From Odobenus rosmarus divergens (Eukaryota > Chordata > Mammalia > Carnivora > Odobenidae), in NCBI RefSeq assembly GCF_000321225.1, contig NW_004450459.1, positions 2,151,819 to 2,215,818 on the forward strand: a stretch of DNA of 64,000 nt, given 5' to 3'. A program made the position numbers and the translations under genes. The notes under the pieces were generated by a model that searched no databases, was not told the origin of the DNA, and saw only the letters and a program-made list of their open reading frames with translations. Numbering within the stretch: the stretch's first letter is position 1; each line of letters starts with the position of its first letter. Positions 11,629 through 23,350 of this stretch are shown here, piece by piece.

Positions 11629-11717
11629 GAAGACCTGCTCTGACCAAATTGGCTTTGTAGTCACTGATATGCTGTCCTCTTGTGGCTCCTGAAGTAATTG
11701 CCCCCTGTGCTAGCATT

Positions 11718-11831
11718 TTTTTTTTTTTTAAAGATTTTATTTTTAAGCAATCTCTACACCCAATGTGAGGCTTGAACTCACCCCGAGATCAAGGGTGGCA
11801 TGTTCTACTGACTGAGCCAGCCAGGCCACCT
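11718..11831 (-). mobile_element. Short CAN-SINE, antisense
   Basis: T tract, AAAGATTTTATTTTTAAG, AATCTCTACACCCAATGTGA and ACTGAGCCAGCCAGG are visible. TAGCATTTTT before and TGGCATTTTT after are a weak target duplication. Confidence 0.85.
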
Positions 11832-12233
11832 GGCATTTTTATCCCAAATCAAAGATCTGCCATCATTATGTAACTACCCCAAGTAAATGCTTTTCAAACC
11901 TTGGTTTTAACACTTTCAGATTTTTTTCCATATTCACATACCACTACACATCCCTTCATAATTTCTAACACATCCATGTGTAATCTCTTCTTCAAGCTAA
12001 TTATTTTAATTGGTTTTCTTTTCTTTAAATAGACTTGTTTTCAAAGGGAACTTATATCATCACCTCAAATGGAAAGACCAATATTGTTTATCACAAATAC
12101 ATGGTAACTGTAAAAATAATTGAAAGGAAAAGAAATCAAAACAAAACAAAACAATGCTTAAAAGTTCAGATAGATGTCCTTCAAAGCTCCAAGCCTAAGT
12201 GTTTGTTAAAAGGAGATTATAACAAGCGTCAGA

Positions 12234-12314
12234 AAGTGTTAAAGACTCCTAGCACTAAGTTGGCATTTGCTTTGATAGTATCACGAGGATTGAAAAGGGG
12301 CTGAATAGAGATTA
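12234..12314 (+). repeat. 81-bp direct repeat, copy 1
   Basis: Starting at AAGTGTTAAAGACTCC and ending GAATAGAGATTA, this segment recurs 678 bp downstream with only two adjacent mismatches (AAGTTGG here, AAACTGG there). It belongs to no repeat family I know. Confidence 0.9.
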
Positions 12315-12911
12315 AGTCCTACGTGATTCGGTGTGGATATGCACCACCTAAATAATTTCTTAGGAACTTGCTGTAGATAATGTGTAAGAGTCTTGTTTAT
12401 TTCCTGCACATTCATGTCATTTGTACTTGAGACGTGCATTTATAGATCGATGTTAATTGGTGTCACAACAGGATTGGTCTAAGGCAAAGTATGCATGTGT
12501 GGGCTTCTCTTACCACCCCTTTCTGCATAACCAGTGGGGGTGGAGGCATTGTGGCCTCTGAAATCAGAAAGACATGGTTATTTCTGTGCCAATTCACTGT
12601 CAATTTTCTGGATGTTACTAGAATTTCCACCTATAGTCATAAATAAGCTTGTTCCATTTCAGAAGCAGTAATTGAGCTCTAAAGGATAAAGCTTTGAAGA
12701 GGGTAGAGACAAACTCTATTTCCCTTCAGATGATTAATCAAATTAATTCTGAAAATCCTTTCCCTTTACCAATGAATTGGTCAGGGCGGGCAAGCTAAAG
12801 CCAACATGGGTCAATGAGATGCAAGGGGAGACTAGCTGATAATAAGAGATAAGCTTTTTTGTCCTTAATAGTACGCAGGAAGTAGCTTTCCTCTCCTTTC
12901 AGACATAAATG

Positions 12912-12992
12912 AAGTGTTAAAGACTCCTAGCACTAAACTGGCATTTGCTTTGATAGTATCACGAGGATTGAAAAGGGGCTGAATAGAGATTA
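12912..12992 (+). repeat. 81-bp direct repeat, copy 2
   Basis: This is the second copy of the segment at 12234-12314. The flanks differ on both sides, so only 81 bp are shared. There are no poly-A tail and no terminal repeats, so it is not a simple retro-insertion. Confidence 0.9.
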
Positions 12993-13369
12993 CATACAGT
13001 AATGTGACCATAGCCTTCCTTCACCAGTAAGGGTATCATGGCCTAGGGTGAAGCAGATCCTGTGGATGGTAGAGCAGAGAGAAAGAATCTAGGTCCTTAA
13101 GGACATTGTTGACTGCTGAACCAACCACCCCTCAAGCCTGCTCTGGCCATCCTCCTGTGTGAGGTAATTGATTTCCTTCCTGTTTAACCCAGTACAAATT
13201 TGGTTTCCAGAATATGTAATCAATAGCATTCTAATTGACACAAAGAGGATACAGTAAAAGTATGAGCCATAGGCTTTTCAATCCTGCTAGGTAACCTAGC
13301 ATATGCATAAAAAAGGGTGAATATCAGAACATTTCAGTATAGGTAAAAGATGGTATAATCGTGTTCTGA

Positions 13370-13575
13370 TAATTATTAAGCACCTCGTATGAGCCAGGCA
13401 TTGTGCTCATGTTTTATATACATTATCTCATTTAATGATTTTAACACATGAGTAGGTAGACATTTCTATCCCAGTTTTAGAGCTGAGGCAATCAAGCCTC
13501 AGACAACTGTGTACCATGACCAATGACACAGTGAGGGAATAGAGGATATGATTCTAAATTTTATGCCTTGTCCAT
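13370..13575 (+). repeat. MIR fragment
   Basis: AAGCACCTCGTATGAGCCAG, CATTGTGCTCATG, CATTATCTCATTTAATG and ATCCCAGTTTTAGAGCTGAG are in MIR order. Confidence 0.8.
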
Positions 13576-13644
13576 AATGCAGCTGAGAGAGGGAACTTAG
13601 GTAGAAGTTGATGTAGCAGATTGGTTGGCCAAACAGTGGAAATA

Positions 13645-13790
13645 GAGTGGCTTTGAGATAGGCCAGGCATCTACTTCTTACTGTAGTATAATCTTGGATA
13701 AATTACCTAATTTCTGAGTCTCAGTTTTCTTATTTGAAATATGAGATAATTATATGTACCTCATATAGTTCTTGCTAATATATTTTTTAG
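13645..13790 (+). repeat. MIR fragment (3' half)
   Basis: ATCTTGGATAAATTACCTAA, TTCTGAGTCTCAGTTTTCTT and ATGAGATAATTATATGTACC follow the MIR core and 3' half. It may be a second MIR beside the one at 13370. Confidence 0.75.
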
Positions 13791-14002
13791 ATAATGCATT
13801 TATAATGAGACCTTTTGAATAGTAGCTGCATATGATTGAGATTTAGGAACAGTTTAAAGAAGAGGCTGTTGAAATACTACACTTACATGTTACTTCATGG
13901 GAAGCCCGTCCGTGTTTGGGTAGAACTGAAACTCATTTTTAAATTGTTTTTATTTTGAAATATTGTTGATTCACAAGAAACTGCCTCCAATACCCACTTT
14001 TT

Positions 14003-14150
14003 TTTAGAAGGGGGGAGGGACAGAGGGAGAGGGAGAGAACCTTAAGCAGGCTCCATGCCCAGCACAGAACCCAACTTGGGGCTGAGATCATGACCTGAGC
14101 TGAAATCAAGAGTTGGATGCTTAACTGACTGGGCCCCCCAGGTGTCCCCT
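14003..14150 (-). mobile_element. Old, 3'-shortened CAN-SINE, antisense
   Basis: GAGGGACAGAGGGAGAGGGA, the body with CATGACCTGAGCTGAAATC and a degraded head complement ACTGGGCCCCCCAGGTG are visible. CCAATACCCACTTTT (13987-14001) and CCAATACCCATTTTT (14152-14166) flank it. Confidence 0.85.
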
Positions 14151-14391
14151 GCCAATACCCATTTTTAAAGGCTTGTGATGTCAAGTTTTACCTGTGTATC
14201 CTGTTACATGTCATTCTTTTGCTTAAAAACTACTTTTAATTGAATGACCTTTGTAAAATGGAAATGGAAAATGGGAAGTTCACATGTACTTAGATGCTGA
14301 TTTTGGAACAATAAATATTTGAAAAGCAATAGTTAAATCAAGGTGGCCAAATCTCAGAACTCTCATACATTCATGCTTTCACTACTCTCCT

Positions 14392-14540
14392 ATTATATAT
14401 ATATATATATATAAAAATATGTGTGTGTGTATATATATATAAAATATGTGTGTGTGTATATATATATAAATATGTGTGTGTGTGTATATATATATATAAA
14501 AATATGTGTGTGTGTATATCTATCTATCTATCTATCTATT
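14392..14540. repeat. Compound higher-order microsatellite
   Basis: About four tandem copies of a roughly 30-bp unit, (AT)n + AAAATATG + (TG)n, are followed by (TATC)n. It lies exactly where the 3' tail of the antisense SINE at 14541 should be, so it probably grew from that tail. Confidence 0.9.
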
Positions 14541-14628
14541 TTAGTAATCTCTACACTCCACCCAATGTGGGGCTCTAACTTACGACCCGGAGGTCACATG
14601 CTTTTCTGACGGAGCCAGCCAGGCACCC
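14541..14628 (-). mobile_element. Short CAN-SINE, antisense
   Basis: TAGTAATCTCTACACTCCAC, CCAATGTGGGGCTCTAA and GGAGCCAGCCAGGCACCC mark the tRNA-like part. Its 3' side is the microsatellite at 14392-14540. Confidence 0.85.
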
Positions 14629-16831
14629 CTCTGTACTCTTCTATCACAGGCGGAGCAGAGGTCTTCTCATTTAACTGGTCAGAAACCTGAAGGCAGAATC
14701 CAGTAGGAAAGGATGCAAACTTGACAGAACTCTCTGTGGTCCCAGCCCAGAGCTGATGCACTACCTCCCCGCTGCTAAATAAAGAAATTTTCCACTCATA
14801 CCATTTTCCACAAACTGTATAAGAAATAGACTTTGTGCATTTTACCCTGCAGGAACTTCTCACCCACTCTCCCGATCCTCCTGAATTTGCCCACTCTTCA
14901 AAGTAAACTTTTAAGTCCTGGGAAATAATTCTGTTTTCTCAATTGACTACCTCTACCCACAGAATATGTGTTGCTCCCTTCAGTGACTCAGCACCTTGGG
15001 GAGAAAACCTGTTCTGGAGGGAATGTTAAGACAGGCCACACTGCTGTTTACAGGAAAGAAAGAGATCAAATACTGACTATAGGGAAAGCTGAAACACCAA
15101 ACTCAAATACTGAATGGAAAAAACAACAGATGGTGGAAATCCTGTGAGGACAAGGTAAAGGAGAAAAGAATTCTCTTAGGTATGCACAGGGCAGGCACTG
15201 CTTATAAATCTACTGGTACCATGAGCAGGGGGACCCTGAGGGAATGATTACACTGCTCTTGCGGGACAGGCCCACATGTCTTTGTTCTGATTTCTGGCTA
15301 TGTCTTCACTTTTCTGAAGTTGAAAGTTTCTAAGTAGTCTGTGTAAAGGATGGATGCAATGTCGAAATTTGAACTTGGAAAATTGCAGAGAAATAAAGAA
15401 AAAAGTCATTCTTCCCAGCCACTCTGATTCATCCACATGAACCCAAAGCTGCTGGCCTGTTCCCTGAGAAAATAGTCCATTTTAGGTTGTTTGTATTGTC
15501 ATAGTGGATCTTGTCAGAGCCTGGGACTTGGACTCTGTCATTCTTCTTGAACACAAGTAAGGTGGGGGAATCCTCCATTTATCATGTTTTCATCATGTCA
15601 GCAGCTCTTGAATCACTGTAGATTGTTCTAGAAAAACAGATGAAGCAATAAAACTCTCCTCCTTATTGTCTTAATTTGAAATCATAGCCATCAGTTCCCA
15701 CCACAAAATTGGTTCCATTTATTTGTTCATTCATTCATTCATTCCTCCTTCCCCCCTCTTTATATGCTTTGAAGGAGAATCTAAAAATGAAAAAAAAAAG
15801 AGGACATCAGTGCAGAAGAAAATTAGATATCAGCACACCAAATACACATCTGGACATTTGCAGATTTGGCCGGAGCTTTACAGCAGCTAAGACAGAGGGG
15901 TGCGTTCGACCTGTAATTTTTATGTTGGTAATACAAATTATAGTGTCCGTAAGATTAAAACAAAATTGTTGTTTAGAAGGATCATGGTGATTTTTGACTT
16001 GGGAGAAATTTCCTCCTAAAGTGTAATAACGTGGTGAGTAACTGTTCCAACAGCACTTCTACACTGAATGTAGTAACGGGTTTCACAGAGTTGGTGCTGA
16101 TAAGGTTTCTCAAACGCAAGCTGATGGTTTTGTAGCCAAATTCAGCTCAGTAAAGGCAATTCTGTAAGGAGATCAACAACATGGTTGAAGGATACAGCTG
16201 TAAGATTTGGTGGTAAAATGTCAAGAACCAGAGAAATAGATAGACTATATGGTCATCTGGGATTTTTACCTGAATATTTTGTCTTTTTACAGTCAAGCTT
16301 TTTAACTGTTTCGGACAGCAGAGTTCAAGGTTACGCTCTCTGGAGAGATGTTCGAGTATAGATAATCTCTGATGACGATGAAGGACACATCTATCAGAGT
16401 CAGTTGAGCTGGTGGTAGAATTGACATCTTATGAAAACTAAGCAGTCTAATCCAGACAAAGGCCTGGATAGGAGGCCACCTACCTTTATAGACATAGCAG
16501 TGACTGTCTCAGACAAAAACGGTAACAGAACAAACTCCTTCCTCTTCGGTGCTGGAAATCAGGAGAAATTTATTTTAGGAATTTTTATGTTTTACTATGC
16601 CTTAATTTCTGGAATTTAAAGGCAAGATATGGCCATTTCAAAAAATTAAGAAAATACAGAGAAGCATAAAGGAGAAAATTAAAATCACTTTTCATCCAAT
16701 CTCTAGAGACAGTCAGCATTGACAATCTATTTTCTTTTTTTTTAGCACAAAAGTGGGATTTTTCTATGTAGCACATTTTCATTTAATATTATAGGCATTT
16801 TCCCGTATCATTAAATTTTATAAAATCATTA
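14629..16831. other. Unassigned DNA
   Basis: No gene or named repeat is recognised. An ATTC run sits at about 15726-15745. Frames up to 93 residues occur without supporting signals. Confidence 0.4.
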
Positions 16832-16847
16832 TGTTTTATTATTCCTT

Positions 16848-17063
16848 TTAAAAAAAATGTTTTATTCATTTATTTGAGAGAGAGTGAGCAAGCAAGAGAG
16901 AGAGCACAAGCTGGAGGAGGGCAGAGGGAGAGGGAGAAACAGACTCCAGGCTGATCAGGGAGCCCAGTGCCGGGCTCAATCCCAAGACCCAGGGATCATG
17001 ACCTGGGGATCATGATCTGAGCCAAAGGGAGCCGCTTAACCAACTGAGCCACTCAGGCGCCCC
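16848..17063 (-). mobile_element. CAN-SINE, antisense, with internal duplication
   Basis: The element is flanked by a perfect TGTTTTATTATTCCTT (16832-16847, 17064-17079). In the body, GGGATCATGACCTG is followed at once by GGGATCATGATCTG (about 16991-17020), a 14-bp internal tandem duplication that is absent from the other copies. Confidence 0.95.
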
Positions 17064-17214
17064 TGTTTTATTATTCCTTGATATTTTATTGCATGGATAA
17101 AACATAATTTATTTAGTAATTCTACTGTTTTGGGCATTTCTTTCTTTTTTTGTTTTTGTTTTTGTTTTTGTCAGACACTCTGGTCAGGGGACCACACCTC
17201 ACTTGGCTTCTGCA

Positions 17215-17405
17215 AAGATACACAGTCTCTGCATTCAGACTACTTGGGTTCAAATCTCAGTTCAACCACTGTGTGACCTTTAGAAAGTTACTTAACCTCT
17301 CTGTTCTCAGTTTCTTCATCCAGATAGTGGGGATAATATCAGTACCTATCTCCTAGAGCTTTTTTGACAGATAATATCTGTCACATACCATGTAGAAAGG
17401 GCTGA
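17215..17405 (+). repeat. MIR
   Basis: TTGGGTTCAAATCTCAGTTC, ACTGTGTGACCTTTAG, AAGTTACTTAACCTCTCTG and GGGGATAATATCAGTACCTA give a nearly complete MIR core and 3' half. Confidence 0.9.
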
Positions 17406-17589
17406 CCAAATTTATCTTTTAGAGGAGTCTTTCCAGAATTGTGACATCAAAAATCTCAGTTCAGGTCTTGGGTACCAGACCCCAAGCATTGCAGCCAGCT
17501 CTGAGAGAGTTAGCATCTCATGGTAGAAGCTTCAGGGAAAAGGGAAAGAGGCAGCCATCACAATGAACACATCAGTATTTCTTTCTTTT

Positions 17590-18102
17590 TCTTTTTTTTT
17601 GTTAAGTTTTTAATTTTAATTTCAGTATAGTTAACATACTGTCTTGTATTAGTTTCAGGTGTACAATACAGTGATTCAACAATTCTTTTTTCCCCAAGTT
17701 TTTATTTAAATTCAAATGGTTAACATACAAACTCCTGGTTTCAGGAGTAGAATTTAGTGATTCATCACTTACATACAATACCCAGTGCTCATCACAACCA
17801 GTGCCTTCCTTAATCCCCATCACCTATTTAGCCCATCCCCCTACCCACTGCCCCTCCAGCAACCCTCAGTTTGTTCTCTATAGTTAAGAGTCTCTTATGG
17901 TTTGCCTCTCTCTCTGTTTTTATCTTATTTTATTTTTCCTTTCCTTCCCCTATGTTCATCTGTTTTATTTCTTAAATTCCACATATGAGTGAAATCATAT
18001 AGTATTTGTCTTTCTCTGATGGATTTATTTTGCTTAGCATAATACCCTCTAGTTCCATCCATGTCATTGCAAATAGCAAGATTTCATTTTTTTCGATGGC
18101 TA
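17590..18102 (-). mobile_element. L1 3' end (3'UTR and end of ORF2), antisense
   Basis: Read from the right, the element goes from the end of ORF2 (CATTTGCAATGACATGGATG type, seen reversed near 18053-18075) into the 3'UTR and a T-rich start at 17590. At about 17602-17685 there is also 3'-end sequence of an older L1 (GTTTCAGGTGTACAATACAG), so two L1 ends may be joined. At 18102 the orientation flips. Confidence 0.8.
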
Positions 18103-18182
18103 ATCCTTTACCCAAAGGATACAAAAATATAGATTTGAAGGAATACGTGCACCCTGATGTTTGTAGCAGGATTATCAACAAC
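18103..18182 (+). mobile_element. Inverted 5' segment of the same L1
   Basis: TTTACCCAAAGGATACAAAA, GAATACGTGCACCCTGATGT and GCAGGATTATCAACAA are ORF2-end sequence in the plus direction. They normally lie just upstream of the antisense part at 17590-18102. This is the arrangement left by twin priming with a junction deletion. A 7-bp hairpin (18103-18120) lies at the junction. Confidence 0.75.
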
Positions 18183-18209
18183 AAGATACCCACCAAGGGT
18201 GGGTATCTT
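18183..18209. repeat. Perfect hairpin, 12-bp stem and 3-base loop
   Basis: AAGATACCCACC (18183-18194), loop AAG, GGTGGGTATCTT (18198-18209). It sits exactly between the L1 5' segment and the MLT1-like LTR. The right arm fits the LTR, so the left arm looks like an inverted copy of it. Confidence 0.95.
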
Positions 18210-18455
18210 CTGAGGGCTATGAGGGAAGGGTCTATTCCCAGCCTCTCTCCTTGGCTTGCAGGCAGCTGTCTTCTCCCTGTGTCTCTGCACTCATCTTGCA
18301 TGTGTGTCTCTGCCCAAATTCCCCGTTCTTATAAGGACACCAGTCATATTGGATGACAGCCCATCCTAATAACCTCATTTTAACTTGATTACCTCTGTGA
18401 AGTCCTTATCTTCAGCATATAAATTTTGGGAAGGACACAGACTCAAAACAGTTTC
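18198..18455 (+). mobile_element. MLT1-like LTR fragment (ERVL-MaLR)
   Basis: CTCTCTCCTTGGCTTGCAGG, TTCTTATAAGGACACCAGTC, ATTGGATGACAGCCCATCC, CCTCATTTTAACTTGATTAC and AAATTTTGGGAAGGACACAG follow MLT1 LTR order. It is non-coding and ancient. The orientation given is the reading direction only. Confidence 0.75.
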
Positions 18456-20380
18456 CAAAGTAAGCTTCATTTTTACTTTACTCTTTGGACGAAAACAACC
18501 TCATTAAGAAAGACAAGAACCACACCTGTTCTAACTTTTAAACTAGCCCACATAGCATCAGAGGCAAGTGTGCACAATGTGAGCTTTCTAGGAGAGCCAT
18601 GGTAGCTGGTGAAGGGGTGAATGTGGGGGAAAAGACCTAGATCAGATAATAGAGAGGTCTACAGGGCTACTTTCTCAAGTTCTACGTTTCAAATGGTCTG
18701 TCTCTTCATTAAGCAATTCTTTGATGAGTCCTCAGGTGTTCATTATATTCTTAAGTTAGGTACATGAACATTTTACAAGACATGCAAAATCCTGTAGGCT
18801 GAAACCTGATACTGTTTCAAGTCTAAAGGGACCTCACTGCCTGATAACAATCAGAGAATAAAACTGAACTTCTAATGTGACCCAACGATGGCTTAAAAAG
18901 AAGAGAAAATGAGAAAACCGTGGCAAATATATTTTCTTTCCTACATTTCAAAACTGAAACAATAAGCTAATATGTAACAGTAAATTTAATCGGCCAAAGG
19001 AAGTAAGCATTCTAGAAAGAGGTCAATAAAGGACTCAAGTATTTTAGGAATATATAGGACTGGGGATTTCAGGCAATTGGAAGCCCAGTGGATCAGCAAT
19101 AACTGAGAACAAATATCCTTGGGACGGGAAATGGAGATTCAACATTACTGAGCATACCCTATTCCTGGCCACTCTTCTCAACTACCAAGTAATAGAATTA
19201 TGGTTCAAGTTAAATAATCCATGGGTTTATGGAACTGCAGAACTTGAAGAGGTGTTAAAAGTAAAAGTAACAAGCAAAGAACTACTGACAAAGTTATAAC
19301 TCAAGAATTGAGTTCTCACGTCTTTGAAGATTGTTTTAAATTTTGAAACTGCTACAAGGCAATGAATCAAGTTCTAGTGTTCTTGCTTTAATTCCCAATC
19401 TAAAGGTTCAGAACTGATCCTGTGGAGGCCAGGAGCATGGCAGATCTGAAGGCTCCTCCTGAGGATTAGATTTCCAACTTGCCCTGCAGTGGGTGCTCAC
19501 GGGATCATGTCTAGGATCTGCCTGGTTTGTGCAGGAGTACTGTGTGAAGCAGTCATTACCTGGGGAACCATTTTCCCTGGAACTCTGGCCAGCAGTCCTC
19601 AGAGGCAAAGTTGAGGACTGAGGAACGTTTAGAAAGGAGCAGAGCCTGGAAGTGGAACAGTGCTTGGGAGCACATTTGTCCCGATGGCTCTCGGTCTGTT
19701 GTCAGATGTTGTGGAAATTTCCAGTTTGAGGAGTTTTAATGTTTCCGGCCTTTGTAGTTGAAATATGGTTTCCTCCTTTTCTAAACATTAAAGCATGATG
19801 TCACTAGTTTTCTAAGCCTTTTAGGAGCAAGGCAGAGAGTCAATTTTTGTAATGTTTTCACCCTGAGGGGGATAGAATTGGACTGCAGCAAATCATAGTT
19901 CTTCCTAAAAAATGTTTGCTTTTGTATTTTGTGTCCAAATTGACATCTATTCTGATGCATGCAAGCACAGACGCTGTTTGGGAATCTTGTTGCCTCTAAG
20001 GCAACCTTATTTTCAGTTCAGTAATAAGCCAAACGCATAGACATCATTTCCTGGCCTTTGAAATGATGATATTTATAAATACCTCATGATTTATTTCAGA
20101 GGCACTCAATTTAGTGGATGGGTAATTTTAATCTCCTCACCAGAAGACACAAATACAGAAGCATCTACCCAAATTTTAGTTTTACAATTGTGATAGAAAC
20201 ACACACAGAAGGGTCTATAAATAAAGGGCCACGAATAACTGCCTGTCATAAATATTTTATTCTCAAGTTTATATTTCTCTCTCAGTCACATAGACCTATG
20301 ATATGTGGCTGAAATATGCATCTGTAACAAACCTTCCTAGCAGATACTTGATATGAGTAGTGAACGTGGCTTAGTGACTC
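18456..20380. other. Unassigned DNA
   Basis: No repeat or gene is recognised across about 1.9 kb, one of the longer unique-looking stretches of the window. Confidence 0.45.
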
Positions 20381-20395
20381 AGTTTTGGTTTTTTT

Positions 20396-20593
20396 GTTTT
20401 GTTTTGTTTTTTAAGATTTTATTTATTTGACAGAGAGAGACAGCGAGAGAGGAAACACAAGCAGGGGGAGTGGGAGAGGGAGAAGCAGGCTTCCGGCCGA
20501 GCAGAGAGCCCGATGTGGGACTCGATCCCAGGACCCTGGGATCATGACCTGAGCCGAAGGCAGACGCTTAAGGACTGAGCCACCCAGGCGCCC
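20396..20593 (-). mobile_element. Young CAN-SINE, antisense
   Basis: TTTTGTTTTGTTTTTTAAG, ATTTTATTTATTTGACAGAG, body and GCCACCCAGGCGCCC are complete. CAGTTTT precedes the T-rich part and follows the head complement, an imperfect target duplication. Confidence 0.92.
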
Positions 20594-21484
20594 CAGTTTT
20601 TTGTTATTTTGTAAGGTAACAAGGACTTTGATACTTGAAAAATTGGTCCACTGCTTTCTTAATATATTTAAGAATAAGAACAAGTTAATTATCACCTCCT
20701 GCTTGAAAATCAAAATTAGGATGTCTTTCCCCCAGTAATTTATACCATGCTATAAATAGTATTTACTACTAATAATAAGGAACTGACCTAGTTCCTCTTT
20801 TTAGCCAAGAGATAAAAGGTAACTGACTTTTCAGTTACTGAGTACTGCTCTTGCTATCAACTTGTCTCATTTCATAAATATATTGAAATAATTTAAATTT
20901 CAAACCTATGGAAAAAATTGGTAAAATTAGAATTCCCTGGCTTTCTTATCAAGACAAGCAGGAAAGTGTGCCAATACCATATCTGGCTCCTTGGCATTAC
21001 AGCTCCAGAGGAAATATTTGGGTGTTTTTAATTAAAACCCAACAAAAGAAAAATTGCAGTGTGAATGACAGAGAAAATCAAATGCCAATTTTATTAGAAA
21101 GAACCCATTAAGGAGATTCACTAAAACCAGGAACTGATGGCCTCTTCTGTCTCTGGGAGACAGAAAGTGGGTCTACTGTCACTCAGAAAATGTTTCACAG
21201 CAATAGAAAATAAATTCAAGTACAGATAATGCAATTAGACATCTTAGTTCTACAAATGCCTGGGGACAAACCGTGCTGATCGGCTGGGTCACACTGGGGT
21301 TGGTACCTGGGCTTTAGTCGCTGTGACTCACCAAGTATTGGGGGTACATCCATGTCACTGTGAAATCCCGGAGGAAAGATACTTAGTGTAACAATTCAAA
21401 AATCACTGGGGAAAAAAAAAAAAAGAACCAACAATGGAAAAAATGAGAGTAAGCTATAATCTATTCCCTTAGAGATTATTTATT

Positions 21485-21597
21485 TATTTATTTTTAAACC
21501 TTTATTTATTTAAGTAATCTCTACACCCAATATGGGGCTCGAACTCCCGATCCTGAGATCAAGAGCCGCATCTCCCTACTGAGCCAGCCAGGTGGCC
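21485..21597 (-). mobile_element. Short CAN-SINE, antisense
   Basis: TTTATTTAAGTAATCTCTAC, CCAATATGGGGCTCGAAC and GAGCCAGCCAGGTGGCCC are present. AGAGATTATTTATT (21471-21484) and AGAGATAATTTATT (21599-21612) flank it. Confidence 0.9.
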
Positions 21598-21612
21598 CAG
21601 AGATAATTTATT

Positions 21613-23100
21613 GTTGACAGTTCATTAAATTGTCTCCTAGTCTTTTAAGGGGCTATCGATATCTACTATTAATCTATCTATACTAGACAATAAGGTGGAA
21701 AGATTTTTGTTATCTTAACTGCTGACCTAAACATTCATCGTAGATTGAGGCTGGAGAAACACACCTTAATAAGTATTTGAGTTAAAAAGTTTTGAACAAG
21801 GTGTAGGTTGATGCTTTTCAAACTTGAGAGAACAGGGCAGAATTGCTTTATGTGAGACAGGAGGGGGTTCTCCTTATTTCTCTTCCCCAAATGGGCAGAA
21901 GGCGAAGCTAAGAAGAAATAATCGGGGGAAATAAATGGGGGCTGGAGAGAGGGGCCCAAGGGGAAGATTGGGTACTGCTCAGAGGATGAGTGAGGAGAAT
22001 TCATGGTACCAGCCTGCCAGAGACATTAGGAGACCAGCATTTTCTCAAGCGGGCTTCGTGCCATGTGCTGTGTGGTGGCAGTGTCTTCTCCTCCCTGGCC
22101 CCCAAGGTTTAGTGACAATGGTTATGTCTACAAAATGCTTTTCTTATGGGAGTGTGTACACTCAAGGGGCAGAGTGTCAAAACCATACTGAAGCTGTATG
22201 AAGAGAGACCACACTAGAGGCTGTGGAATGCAAGTCCCTTCCTCCTTTGCTGCCTCTTCCCCCTGAATTCACAGAACACTTGGGGGAAGTTTTGGAATCT
22301 ACAGGACTTGAAATTGGGGTTTGGTATTGAACCACTTTTATCTTTAAAGGTCGGAAAGACCCCAGATAATAGCCGAGTTATAATTACTCTAATCCAAACC
22401 ATGATGGTGAGACCTCTCCCCAGTCTTCTTTAATGATTAAGATGGAATCCCTAACAACGAATGTCCCTCTGATAACGTCTAATGGTTTTTGGTACCTAAT
22501 ATGTGCTGAGGGACACATCTCTGGGGCTCCTTCCCTTTGGTCCCCTCTTCTTTTCCAAGTGTTTCTTCTTGTTCCAGGGATGAAAGTCACCATTTCTAGT
22601 CCAGAGAACATGGCAGCCCTCTGGCAGTAGCCACTGCCCACCAGCATGGACACAGGCTCTCCAGTAATTTCCCCCCAGCCCAGAGAGCCTACAGAAAGAC
22701 AGGAACCAATGGAAGGGAAGTCCAACATGAAAAATAAATTGCCATTGCAGTTCAAGTCCTGCCTGCCTAGAGTTCCTCATGAGCTGAACCACTTTCCTGA
22801 CTTGTCATCAGCTTGTCTCCATGTGGTCAGGCACAGGTCAGGGCTCTCGGTCTTTCACAATCTCCAAGTGTCAAACTCAGAGAAAAGAGGGATATTTTCT
22901 TCTTATCTCTGTTTACTTTCTGCTCCCTAAGTCTTCCTTTTCTCTCCCAGGATGAATTTCTTCCTAGTATGATTGACAGTGGAGAATATCCATCTCATAG
23001 TGAGCATCCAAGCAAGACCTAGCTCTGTGTCCCCAGAAAGAAAACCACAAGGAGGATGCTTTTTCCATCTTCTGAGTTGGATGGACTTACCTTTGGTTAA
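21613..23100. other. Unassigned DNA with medium-length open frames
   Basis: No named repeat is seen. Overlapping frames up to 123 residues on both strands (22384-22930) have no known motif, no conserved start context and no splice pattern that I would trust. Confidence 0.4.
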
Positions 23101-23332
23101 CTTGATGTAATATTAACTTCTCATTCTCCCTTTCTCCCAGCCTCCAGAAACCACCATTCTACTTTCTGTCTCTATATATTGATGACTTTAGGTACCTGAT
23201 GTAAGTGGATTCATATAATATCTGTCCTTTTGTTACTGGCTTAGTTCTCTTAGCATGTTTTTGAGATTCATCTATGTTGTGGTATGTATCAGAATTTCTT
23301 TTATTTTTCAAAGCTGAATAACATTCCATTAC

Positions 23333-23350
23333 ACACACACACACACACAC
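23333..23350. repeat. (AC)n microsatellite within old L1
   Basis: Nine AC units lie where many L1 copies carry a TA/CA-rich variable tract (GTATATATATACAATGG region). Confidence 0.9.

Noticed and set aside
14421..14609. Frame with repeated YIYI and VCVCV
   Set aside because: It is a translation of the AT/TG microsatellite.
18006..18356. 116-residue plus-strand frame
   Set aside because: It crosses antisense L1, the inverted L1 segment, the hairpin and the MLT1-like LTR, so it cannot be one gene.
22384..22930. Overlapping frames of 94-123 residues on both strands
   Set aside because: Neither shows a recognisable domain, a clean start context or splice sites, and both strands are open, which indicates few stop codons rather than coding.
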